DNA from: Pachypanchax playfairii
Lineage: Eukaryota > Chordata > Actinopteri > Cyprinodontiformes > Aplocheilidae
Reading direction: 5' to 3'
DNA length: 64,000 nt
NCBI GenBank assembly: GCA_006937955.1
Contig: SSNP01000081.1
Span: 12,501 to 76,500, forward strand
The notes beneath the pieces were generated by a model. It worked only from the letters and a program-made list of their open reading frames with translations, did no database searches and had not been told where the DNA came from. This document shows positions 48,190 through 59,230 of the stretch, piece by piece; positions within the stretch are counted from its first letter, which is position 1; each line of letters opens with the position of its first letter. The position numbers and the translations under genes are program-made.

Positions 48190-48650
48190 TACAGTCTGGA
48201 ACGGGTAGATTCGGCCCCGTTCTGGCATGTTTCCATGTTTCTTTTTCAGATCCGACCCCTTTTGTTTAAACTACCTCTGTCTCGGTTCGAAGCATACGGA
48301 AGGGACCCAACATGTCCACCTATAGACTGATTGGTCCAGTAAAGTGATGTCAGTCACACCCCTACGTAGTGGTAGCCACTGAATGGCCTGACAGTGTGCG
48401 CGTTAAAGGGATGCAGCAGAATGGCGCCTGATCGACCTCGCGTGCAACATCTTCTTGCATGTCGTGCACTGAGGTTTTTCTTCAGAAAAGGGTTACAATT
48501 TGAGTATGAAGTACAAATATACCTTGATGTCCTCCATTGTTGTTTCCTGCTCTCAAAGCACATGTTTGTTTACTACTCTTGACATCACTGACTTTTTGTG
48601 CCACTTGCTAAGCTGAGCACACCCACATTCCCTAGATTGGTAATGGAAAC
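48190..48650. mobile_element. possible hAT-like MITE
   Basis: GGTACAGTCTGGAACGGGTA near the left and GGTAATGGAAACACAACCAT near the right recall ends of fish MITEs with GGAAAC/GTTTCC arms. Ends were not fixed, so this is tentative. Confidence 0.3.
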
Positions 48651-49829
48651 ACAACCATCCTGGTCTGTAAGGACCCCAGTGAAAAAGCGGCATAAAATAC
48701 CCCAAAACAATAATAACATCACTTCCACCTAATCAAACAGAAACATAAAAAACAGAAGAAAACAGAGTCTAGAAGAAAAACAGCTTGAAACAGACTTATT
48801 ATGTGATGTTTTCTGTAGCTAGTACATGTTTCTTAAAATTACAAACTACCCTGGAGAAATGAAAACAGCTAAATAATGTGAGAAATGTGCCTTTTTCTCA
48901 ACTGCAGCTTGTCATTCTACACATAGTTCTAACCTAAAAATCATACAAGTCTTCTGTGAGATTAAATGTAACGTTGTTCATTCATTTTACCATAAATATT
49001 GATGAAACTGAGAATTATGAAATCTTTGTTATTTGTGTTAGGAAATGTTGAATCCCTGAGAAATAGAACTCATTTCATTCTGACTATGAGATTCATAACA
49101 CTGATGTTATTTGAATTATTTAGTAGCAAATTAGTTCTGGTGCCCCTAATTAACATGTCAAAAATAAAAGATTATTTTATTATTTCTCTTACTGATCCAC
49201 AAAATTCAGATTTTATTTGATGTAACTTTATTTTCAAGCATAACTAATTGGTGGAATGTGAATAATTAAAGCTTTAAAGAGCATTTTAAATCATCATTGT
49301 GCAAATTTAGTTTCAGTGAAGGTTGAAAGAGGCCATTTGATTAAAAACGAATTTTCTGAGGTTTCTGTTATATATTTCAACTCCACAGGTGTTCTTACCT
49401 TCATAGTGGGTGTGAAAAGTTTCAAGTTTCTTTATTTATAAAGCGCCAGTTCATGACAAAGTCATTTCAAGGAACCAGCTGAATGGGTTGAATTGTTAAT
49501 TCAGCGCAATCCCCGATCCTGAGCAGCACGACTGGTGACAGTAGAAAGGAACGACTCCCTTTTAACAGGAAGAAACCTCTAGTAGAACCAGAACCAGAAC
49601 CCGGCTCAGGATGGGCGGCCTTCTGCCTTAGCCGACTGGGGTCTGAGCTGAAGGAAAGAGACAAACACAGATGGATTTGGGCCAGTCGTCATGTCTATAG
49701 AAAGATAAACAGAGAAACAGTTAATGGCAGCAGTAACAATTAATACAAACATGGAGAGTAAAGAAAGACAGCAGAGAGAAGAAATGTGGTCAGTATGTCC
49801 TCCAACAGTCTAAGCCTATAACAGCATAA

Positions 49830-52682
49830 CTAAAGGGATGGATCAGGAGAACCCAAGCTAACCCTGGCTATAGGATTGTGCAGAAAGGAAAGTTTTAAGT
49901 TTGTTCTTAAAACTACACAAGGTGTCTGCCTCACGGATAAAAAGTGTAAGCTGGTTCCACAGGAGAGGAGCCTGATAACTAAAAGCTCTTCCTCCCATTC
50001 TACCATTCTACTTTTAGAACCTCTAGGAACTACAAGCAGACCTGCAGTCTGAGAGCGAAGTGCTCTGTTAGGAGCATATGGAACAATAAGATCTTTAATA
50101 TAAGATGGAGCTTGGTCGTTCAAGGCCTTATACGTCAAAAGTAAAACTTTTAAACTTTAATCTGGATTTCACAGGGAGCCAGTGAAGTGATGCTAAAACA
50201 GGAGAAATATGATCTCTCCTTCTAACTCTCATCAGAACTCTGGCAGCAGTATTTTGGATCAGCTGGAGGCCTTTAACAGCACTATTAGAACACCCTGATA
50301 ATAATGAATTACAATAATCAAGTCTAGAAGTAATAAATGCATGAACTAAAGTTTCTGCATCTCTTTGATTCAAAATGCTCCTAATTTTAGCAACATTACG
50401 CAGGTGGAAGTAGGCCGTCCTGGTAACATGATTTATATGAGAACTAAAAGCTTGTAATCTCTGCAGCTGGTTGGTCTCATCAGGCTTCATTGATAGATAT
50501 AACTGAGTATCATCAGCATAAAAATGGAATTTTATACCATGTTGTCTAATAATTTTACCAAGCGGTAACATATATATAGTAAAGAGGATTGGTCCAAGCA
50601 CTGAACCCTGAGGAACTCCATGACTGACTCTGGTATATGAAGAAGATTCATTATTTACACGAACAAACTGGAATCTTTCAGTTAAATATGATTCAAACCA
50701 GTTTAATGCAGTTCCCTGAATCACAATATCATATTCAAGCCTCTTCAATAGGATCTTATGAGCTATAGTATCAAACGCAGCACTGAGATCTAACAGGACA
50801 AGTACAGACACAAGTCCACTGTCTGAGGACATGAGAATATCATTAGAAACTTTCACCAGTGCTGTTTCAGTGCTATGTTGAGCTCTAAATTCTGACTGGA
50901 ACTCTTCAAAAAGATTATTACTGTGTAGATGATCACATAACTGGTTTGCAACTATCTTTTCTAGAATTTTTGAGATGAAGGGTAAATTGGATATAGGTCG
51001 ATAATTACCTGGAGATCCTGGATCAAGATCAGGTTTCTTAAGTAAAGGTCTAATAATAGCAACCTTAAAGGCACATATCCATTCATTAAAGACAAATTGA
51101 TCATGTCCAATATCCATGTGTTAGTCAATGGGAAGACATCTTTAAAAAGTCTGGTTGGAACAGGATCCAACATACATGTAGATGGTTTAGAAGAAGCTAT
51201 AATTTGTGTTAACTCATTAAGATCAGCTGGACAGAAACTGTCTAAACATGATTCAGATTCTAAAGCTGCTTCACTGGACAACGAACCAGAGACAACAGTG
51301 GGAAGGACATTATAGATGTTTTCTCTAATTGAATCTATTTTATTAGTAAAGAATTCCATGAAGGCATCACTACTGAGGGTTACAGGGATACACGGTTCAA
51401 CAGAAGTTGTTTTTTTTATTAATCTGGCTACAGTACTAAACAGAAACCTGGGATTGTTCTTGTTCTCCTCAATGAGGGACGAGTAATACTCAGTTCTAAC
51501 CTTGCGAACGGCTCTTTTGTATATATGCAGACAATCTCTCCAAGATAAATAAACTTCTTCTAGCTTAGTGGAACGCCATTCCCTTTCTAACTTTCTTGAA
51601 GTTCTTTTTAGCATACGCAGCTCTAAATTAAACCAAGGAGCACGCCTCCTCTGGCTGATTACCTTCATTTTCAGAGGAGCAACTTTATCCAATGACGTGC
51701 GCATTGAAGCTGTAAAATTATCAGTAAGATCATCAATTCGCCAGTCTGCAAAATCTTTGTAGCTGCTCTCTGTTATATTATTCTTTTGGAATGAAAATAA
51801 AACAAATGGAATAGATTTGTTGAACTGAGTTACAGCATTTTCTGATAAACATCTTCTAAGTTTCTATCTGGAGCGGTGAGGTCCATCATTGTAAATTCAA
51901 AGGTTATTAAAAAATGATCAGACAAGACAGGGTTGTGAGGAAACACTATCAGCTGTTCAATCTCTACACCATAAGTCAGAACAAGATCAAGAGTATGATG
52001 ACAATAGTGAGTTGGTTTGTTTACATTCTGAGAGAAACCAACTGAACCCAAAAGATCATTAAAAGCTATATTTAAACTATCACTTTCAACATCAACATGA
52101 ATATTGAAATCTCCCACTATAATGACTTTATCAGATTTCAATAATATAAAAAGACTGAAAATTCAGACAAGAACTCAGAATAAGCACCTGGTGGACGATA
52201 TACAACAACAAATAAAATAGGTTCCTCTGATTTCCAATTTGGGTGAGAAATACTGAGGGTCATAAATTCAAAAGAATTATAACTATTAGCTGGTCTAGAG
52301 CTAATCAATAGACCTGACTGGAAAATAGCTGCTACTCCTCCTCCTCGACCTGTTGCTCGAGGAACATGAAAATTAAGGTAATTAGAAGGAGTTGATTCAT
52401 TAATACTAACATGATCCTCCTGCTGCAGGTTTCTGTAAGACAAAGTAGATCAATATGATGATCAATTATCAGATCATTAACTAACAGAGATTTAGATGAA
52501 AGAGATCTAACATTCAGTAAACCACATCTAATGGTTTTATTTACAGGTTTTATATTAGTAACTGTGTTTATTTTAATCAGATTTTTATTATTTATTTTTC
52601 TAGAACTGAATATTTGTTTATTTAATATGAACCATGGTTGAGCAGACATCGTCTCTATAGGAAAGTGGGAGGGTAACGACAA
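49830..52682 (-). pseudogene. LINE ORF2: endonuclease and reverse transcriptase, frame-broken
   Basis: Minus-strand pieces in order: 52682-52332 (endonuclease start, CGLLNVRSLSSK and LLCLTETC), 52443-52138 (GRGGGVAAIF), 52141-51830 (IIVGDFNIHVD, LVLTYGVEIE and LSDHFLITFE), 51704-50961 (linker and RT start), 51117-50128 (RT with LDLSAAFDTIAH, GVPQGSVLGPILF and the catalytic FYADDTQLYLS) and 50138-49830 (C-terminal region). Catalytic motifs are recognisable, but at least five frame changes make it non-functional. Confidence 0.85.
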
Positions 52683-52789
52683 AGAAGCTGCAGAGAGGTG
52701 TGTAAGACTACAACTCTGCTTCCTGGACTGGACCCTGGATTGTCACGATTTTGGAGGAGTAATAAATCCAGTTATATTTCTATAAAGGA

Positions 52790-53507
52790 GAGCTGCACCA
52801 TCCAACGTAAGATGGATGCCGTCTCTCCGGATCAGTCCAGGTTTTCCCCAAATGTCTGCCAGTTATCGATGAAGCCCACGACTTCAACATTGTTTTTGCA
52901 AAGTTACACACCAAAGCAACATTAAACTTAGTGACCTCTGATTGGCGTAACCGGGTATCATTACTGCCGATGTCAATAACAATCTTACTGTATTTACGCT
53001 TATCCTTAACCAGCAGTTTCAGGTAGCCTTCTATGTCGCCCGCTCTGGCCCCCGGAAGGCATTTGACTATGTCTCTAATGCCACGTTTCGGACTACGGAG
53101 CTGCCAATAACCAGAGTCTGTTTCTCAGCGGGTGTGTCGCTGAGTGGGGAAAAACGGTTTGAAATGTGGACGGGGCGATGGTGAACCGAGGGCTGCTTAT
53201 GACTGTGCTTCCATCTGACCGTCACCCAGCCGGCCTGGGCTCCCGGTTGCTCGGGATTTGCTGGAGGATGGCTAAGGGGAGCTAGTCTCAGCCTCAGTGG
53301 CTCCGTGTTTGCTAAAGGAACTTGACTAACTGCTGGAGTCTCAAAAGCACGGAGCCGCGATTCCAAATCAGACAGCCTCGCCTCCAAAGCTACAAATAAA
53401 CTACATTTGTTACACGTACCATTATCAGTAAAGGAGGCAGAGGAATAACTATCTAATATCTGACACACAGAGCAGGTCAAGGTAGGAGAGGGTGAAAGAG
53501 AAGCCAT
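52790..53507 (-). pseudogene. LINE ORF1 with cysteine motif and esterase-like domain
   Basis: The frame 53507-53067 starts MASLSPSPTLTCSVCQILDS, has paired cysteines (CSVC...CNKC), a short coiled-coil-like stretch (LEARLSDLESRLRAFE), and then LVIGSSVVRNV, the start of an SGNH esterase-like domain. A shifted frame to about 52790 continues with KIVIDIGSNDTRLRQSEV and a degenerate end. Esterase-type ORF1 proteins are known in fish CR1/L2-clade LINEs. Confidence 0.65.
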
Positions 53508-54208
53508 GCTAAGCTAAGCTGAGCTAGCTAGCGAACAGTACTATTAAAATGAAAGCTAAAAGGATGTTAAAGACCAAAGATTCCCTTAAGGCGAGAGTGC
53601 AGAACAACTGAAAGAGTAGTGCTTATGAACTAATTAGTCAAAAAAGGACAGTAAAGCAGTGAAAGTCCGAAAAAATGCCAATAGAACAGACAGAGCAACA
53701 ACCAACAGTGCAATCAAGTGACACGATACGTCTTATGGCGAGATCCAGAAACCTTGTCAACAACTTCTCTTTCAGTTTTAATCTCTCAAACTACGCAGGT
53801 GGCGATAACACCCGAGTTCTCCCAAGTCTGAACGGCTTGTATCTGTTTCATCACAACTCCTTTGTTCGTTAGTATTCAGCAGCTCCCGCAGTTGAAACCA
53901 CACCTAGCATGCTGCTGGCTAAAAGCTGTAGCATAAGATGTAGCAAACCGGAAGAAAGAATATCTGGTGTTGCCATGTGCAGCAGGGCAGGAAACAGTAT
54001 ACCTTGCTCTCATTGGCTAGTTTGTTAGCCAATCAGAGTCCAGCAAATTAGCATAATGAATATTAATGAGTTGCAGCCCAAAGCCGGACGAATCTTCACT
54101 CAGAGAGATTGAAAGGTCTGTTAATCAATGTTCCCTAACGTTTTTTAGATATAAAATGTTTCATATTACATGTTATAATAGTCATGAAATTTGTGTGAAA
54201 TGGCCTCT

Positions 54209-55600
54209 ATTATATGATTAAACTATGATGTTGATGTATTTTAAGATTGACAAATAGTGGCAAAATTACATATTCTTAAAATCTCTTCTAACGTGATATT
54301 TTGGCTGATTTGGTAGTTGGCTGTTTACTTTCAGAATAAAATGAAAGAAAAACAGACTTTCTTGTTTCTAGTGTAACATAACTGGAAACAGATGAAACAA
54401 CTTGCCAGCCAGCAGCTTCATGAGCTCCCTAAACGAACACCAATTGTTTATCTTTTGTTTTAAATTACATTTGAAGAAAACAAATATAGATTTTTTATTG
54501 TCATATCCAGAATGTGGACAAATGTTATGAAAAGACAAACAAAAGTGTGTAGAGGATTTTCGCCCCATGGTGTTTCCCAGCCGGCCTCTGCAGTCCTTCA
54601 CTGCAGATCTGCAGAGAGCTGCACACAATGCTCCTCTATCTACCTCACAAGCTACTCTGCAGCTTCACAACAGGCAACAGCTTATTGTAAAGTCAAAGAT
54701 CCTCCAGCAGCGACTCCCAGTGCCTAAATGCTGTCCCCTCCTGAGCACACACCCTGTCACTAGCCTGAGGCTGCAAACAACCAGCGAGGCCAAAGCAGAT
54801 ATACGAGGTATCACACACATGAAAGCACATGAACACACTCACATTTGACCTACGTGAGCACAAACACACACTAGCTTATTAGGCAGGATGCTCATCAGCC
54901 TTTTGCAGCAGGTCTCAGAGGTCACACAACCACTCTCCTTACAAATGAGACTGGTTGTAACAATACGAGTGATTAAATACAGGATGGGAAAGAGAAGCAC
55001 AATGTGGAAATATCACGTTAGAGAAAACTCCCAAACAAAAGGAGCTGCAGAGTATGAGTGCAATTAGAATACTAATTAAAATATCAAAGGGGAAGTGAAT
55101 CTGAAATGAATGGTCTCCTCCCTCCAGCTGAACAACTGATTTGCATTTTAAGATTAATCTTGTGTCTTTCTGTGTTTTTTCTTCAAGCTGTCGGACAGGC
55201 AGCTACATCCACAAACTTGTTTGTTCATTAAAATGGACTGTCTCTTTCTAATAAAAAAATAAAATCTCCGGCTTTTTGGTATCAAATCTTGAACAATCAT
55301 GAGAGTTTTCTAGAGACATCAGTATCTGATCCAGCCCTATTCATAAACCTCAAAGCTTTAGCATAAAATTTATGGTGTTTCAAAGAAAAAATAAAGAAAT
55401 TTTCCTGAACCATGTTTTCTTCATGCTGTTTCTCTATTCCTCCTCTTTAATCATTTTTATTCCAGTCACCTGTGTGCTGCTCGGTTTATCTGTCCACAGC
55501 AAGATGTCAGCTAACGTTTATCTCTTCAAGCTTGTGACATTTTTTAATGTCAAGTTTGTGTTAAGGATTTATTCCACAGTGTGAATGATGACACACCAGC
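54209..55600. other. unassigned intergenic sequence
   Basis: AT-rich spacer with a few short frames of no recognisable product. CA-rich patches occur around 54800-54870. I see no gene, RNA or clear transposon end here. Confidence 0.4.
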
Positions 55601-55880
55601 AGCTGCGTCCCTGTTTGTAAGTCTGCCTTGTCTCCCGCTGTTTGTGTTCTGGGTTTTTTTCATTGTCTGACGGTCTGGACTATTAATTTGTGGAGAATTC
55701 TTCCTGAACTGAACTCATTGTTTAAGTTTTTTGGACTGACCTTTTCACTGTTCCACCCATAGAAGAGCTGCTACCGGTGTTGTTGTTTTGTGTCACCCAT
55801 CACAATAAACTCTATTTATCTGCTCTCCTGCCTACTCTGTTTACACTCTGGTCCAAAACCAGAACATTACAGAAAAGCAA
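55600..55880 (+). repeat. LTR-like interspersed repeat fragment
   Basis: A segment ending CTGGTCCAAAACCAGAACAT resembles the end of the repeats at 9070-9610 and 25430-26000. It includes CACAATAAACTC (polyA-like). Only part of the element is present; class uncertain. Confidence 0.4.
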
Positions 55881-55887
55881 GAAACTA

Positions 55888-56140
55888 CAGTCGTGACCAA
55901 ACGTTTTGAGAATGACACAATTATTGGTTTGCTGCTTCAGTTTTTATTATAGTAATTTGCATAACTCCAGAATGTTATGAAGATCAGATGAACTACAAAG
56001 CTCTTCTTTGCTACGAAAATGAACTTAATCCTAAAAAAAACCACTTCCACATCGCTGCTATCAAGAACCTGCTGAGACCATTTCAATAATTTACTCACTA
56101 ACAGGTGAAAGTGTTGAAAATGTTGATGAGCATGAGGTCA
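55888..56140 (+). mobile_element. Tc1-like transposon terminal fragment
   Basis: Begins CAGTCGTGACCAAACGTTTT directly after TA (55886-55887) and continues GAGAATGACACAATTATTGG and CCAGAATGTTATGAAGATCA. This is the terminal region of a common fish Tc1-like element. The transposase is absent and the copy ends in AT-rich sequence at about 56140. Confidence 0.7.
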
Positions 56141-57327
56141 TTTTATTTATATATTTATATATATATATATTTTATGATTTTGGTACAGGATGAAATGCAG
56201 ACATAAATCTTCATCCAACAAATCTTATTGTTTTCTGTAGTGTCAGTATTCAGCCACACAGTGGTGCTTGTGTAACAGTCTGTGGAACTTCTCCACCAAC
56301 ACAATATGCAGATAGTACAACTCCAAGTAGTTTTCGTTATAGTACATGTGGTGATGTTATAGACTGAAGTGCATTGTGGTAGTTACCTTCACCTTGACCT
56401 TCAGCTTGTGTGGTTTTAGTTATTTTTTTGGCACGTTTTGCCCCTCTGTTTTTTTGCAGAAAACTTGGTGTAGCATTCCTTTTGTCCTGGGAGGTTGGCT
56501 ACAGCCACATGAAACTTATAAGTCATTATTATGTCAATATGTCATTTATTAATTTATATAACTTATCTTGTGGTCACAGGAGTATGAAGCTGCTTATAGA
56601 AGCTCTTGTAGCCTTTATGTTTAAGAATGATGCATACAATCTTTTATCTGAGCTCCTCAGAAACCTCTGGCCTTTATCTTCTATCACATACTTTCTAAAT
56701 TATATTTTATAATACAAAACTATATTAAATCGCATATCTACCCAAGAGTTCCCTTTAAACAGGCTGATTGGTTTGTGAAAATCTGGAAGACACTTGTAAC
56801 ATCTTGTGACATTTCCAAATCTGACGTGTAGCCATGACACACCTTAGTTTAACATGTCCCTGTAGTCAAAATATTTGAAATCATTCATCAGTTTTTGTCC
56901 ACTTTTGACATTGTTTGTTAGCTTTTAATTAATCATTTTTGTTGCGGCACAATTCAAATTGTTTTTCAGCAAGATTTTTTATTATTCTTGTGTTTATCAG
57001 TTTCAAGTTATTTCAGTGACCACTGTGTTTTTTTTCTTCTTTTTTTAAGGAAGAGTGCCAATAGTTTATCTGTCTGAAAACGCATGTCATTTGCTCAAAT
57101 TCATTCCTGTAAATTCTGAATTTAAGTTATATGAGATGTCAAAAATGCTCTTTTTAACAAGTCTTACTTTAATTGTTGCATTACAAGGTCTCTGTGTTTC
57201 TTCATATTGCTCTGACAGACATCTACTCAGTCATAATTTCCCTACATAGCCCAACTTCAAAAGTACAATATATCCCCTCAAAGTATTCTAACCCAATTAA
57301 TTGTTAAACAGTGAGACCGTCAAACTG

Positions 57328-57740
57328 CACTCATTGGTCGCTTTATTAGAAACACCTTGTTAGTACCAGGTTGATTCCGTTTTACCTTCAGGACTTCCTT
57401 TATTTTTATTGCATTGAATCAAGTTGTGGGAAACATTCCTTGGATATTTTGGTCCATACTGGCATGACAGCAGCATGGAGTTGCATCAATGATGTGAATC
57501 TTTCCTTCCATCACATCCCAAAGGTGCTCTGAAATCCATCAGGTTTCACTGAACTCATTGTCATGGTTCAAGAAACCGGTCTGAGATAAGTTGAGCTTTG
57601 ATATTATGCAAGATTTGCTGTACAGCACTTTGTCACGCTGTATGTTAACGTGCTCTATAAATAAACTTGACTTGAATCCTGCTGGAAGTGGCCATCAGAA
57701 GACGGGTACCCTGTGATCAGAAATTGATGGACGTGACCTC
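57328..57740 (-). mobile_element. Tc1-like remnant with a short LINE/SINE tail inserted
   Basis: Non-coding relic similar to 32131-32420 (AACTCATTGTCATGGTTCAA; GGAAGTGGCCATCAGAAGAC). It is broken at about 57598-57677 by a short segment ending TGCTCTATAAATAAACTTGA, the usual 3' tail of fish SINEs and L2-type LINEs. The Tc1 sequence resumes with AATCCTGCTGG. Confidence 0.55.
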
Positions 57741-58395
57741 ACAACAAGGGTTTAAAATATGCATTACAATTTGGAAAATCCTGCCATCCTGGCGTTCAGC
57801 AGACTGTTCACCATGTTCATCATCTTTTGCCTCTACTATGAGGCACCTTACACACCTTATACATTTAGCACTTTGTTGCATTTATAGTAAATACCAGAAA
57901 AGTTTGATATAAATTTGGTCAAATACAATCTGGAAACATGCATTGAGAGACAGGACAGACAACTGAGGTGGCAATGCATTAAACTGTTGTTTAATAGGTG
58001 ATTTGTTTGTACAAAACAACTACAGTTGCAAAGTGTTCACACTTGTCAATAAAGGTTTGAATATAGTTCTTGTTCTTCATCTGCACACTTGTCTTGAACG
58101 CTGATCCATGTTTCTTTACTATTTAACTTGCTCATGCTTGGTTATCATGAAGGAACATATTGTGATAGGTTTAAAAAAGAAGAACGTCACTTACTTGTTG
58201 AAAATTCTCAAGCAGGAAGACCAAAGTTAAAGATACAGAGTAACAGAAAAACATTGAAGCACTTGTATTCTGCCTCCTTTAAAATCACTGAAAAGTCCTT
58301 TCTTAAGATCAGTATGTTGTGCAAACTGCTTTTAAAACAAGAGAAATTATTTACAAAAATGATTGGAAAATTATGAAACAACACCTAAAGTCAAA

Positions 58396-58940
58396 AGCTG
58401 TGTTTACATGTGCAAAATGTCTTTAATCTGATCATTGTTCAGATTAGAATTTGACCGTATACGTGGGCCCTGATTACATCTATCTGCTCATGACAAGCGT
58501 TTACATATGTCACACGTTTGATCGGGTTAGCTCATTTTGACATGCACAGAATTATCTGAAATACCGGAAACAGCTGTAGAAGAAGAAACAGCTGACTTCT
58601 GTTGTAAACAAACATGGCTGCGTTTGTTTAAAATGGAGAGATACGATTTTCTTCTGAGCGTGTTTTTCTTTTTTCTGGAAACATTTTTAAATCAAAACCT
58701 CCAACAACACATTTGTGCCTAAAACTGACTAGTTTTGTTTCACACTATGTTTTTATCCAGCTTCTGTAAACACCAACGTAAGATACGTCAACAAATAACG
58801 TAACAGACATGACCCACATTCGGAATAAGCATTTACATGTGCAGCGATCGGATTAACTATCCAAATGAGTGTAATCTGACTGGCATTTTTATTCTGATCA
58901 AGCTTGTAATCTGATTAATTGTGTCCATGTAAACACAGCT
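58396..58940. mobile_element. 545-bp MITE with AGCTGTGTTTACATG ends
   Basis: Left end AGCTGTGTTTACATGTGCAA and right end (reverse) AGCTGTGTTTACATGGACAC match over the first 15 bases. The interior has repeated TCTGAT/ATCAGA and TTACATG motifs. Non-coding; target duplication not resolved. It ends 290 bp past the kcnj4 stop. Confidence 0.7.
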
Positions 58941-59230
58941 ATAGACTGTTATATTGAATACACTGAGAGTAAAACAATTACATGTTTGTGAAGGGTAATG
59001 CTGAGTCATCATATTGAGAATAGAAGATCTGTGAGATTGTACACATGCTGATTTCACAAAACAAAAGAAAATTATGAGGATTTTGCAAAAACAAAGAAAA
59101 CAACAAAATAAAGTTCTCTCACCACACAAATGAAACCATGTCCACTGTCTTTTTTACAGGTTACATGTTTTAGTTGGATTAAGAAAAAAGAGAAAAAAAA
59201 CATATACTGAAGGTTGATCATTATCACTGA

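Larger units (their letters stand above)
49419..53755 (-). mobile_element. near full-length L2/CR1-like LINE, inactive
   Basis: About 4.3 kb on the minus strand. The 3' end is at 49419 (tail ...AAGAAACTTGAAAC) and the 5' end near 53755. It contains ORF1 and ORF2 remnants in the expected order with several frame breaks. It is inserted in a MITE. At least three shorter copies of the same family lie elsewhere in the window (4857-6005, 12475-13505, 63160-63830). Confidence 0.85.
49328..54208 (+). mobile_element. TTAA-flanked MITE, family B copy 3, split by a LINE
   Basis: The outer pieces 49328-49418 and 53756-54208 together reproduce the 560-bp family B MITE. The ends AGAGGCCATTTGATTAAAAA and (reverse) AGAGGCCATTTCACACAAAT are intact, but the flanks have mutated from TTAA to TTGA and ATTA. 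The break falls within the motif GTGTGAAAACAG...GTCAACAAC seen intact in the other two copies. Confidence 0.75.

Noticed and set aside
56410..56712. 100-residue plus-strand frame
   Set aside because: Hydrophobic translation of AT-rich DNA; no family resemblance, no start context or splice partner.
58880..58895. kcnj4 polyA signal on the minus strand (TTTATT on plus)
   Set aside because: It lies inside a MITE and is one of many AT-rich hexamers; no way to choose it from sequence alone.
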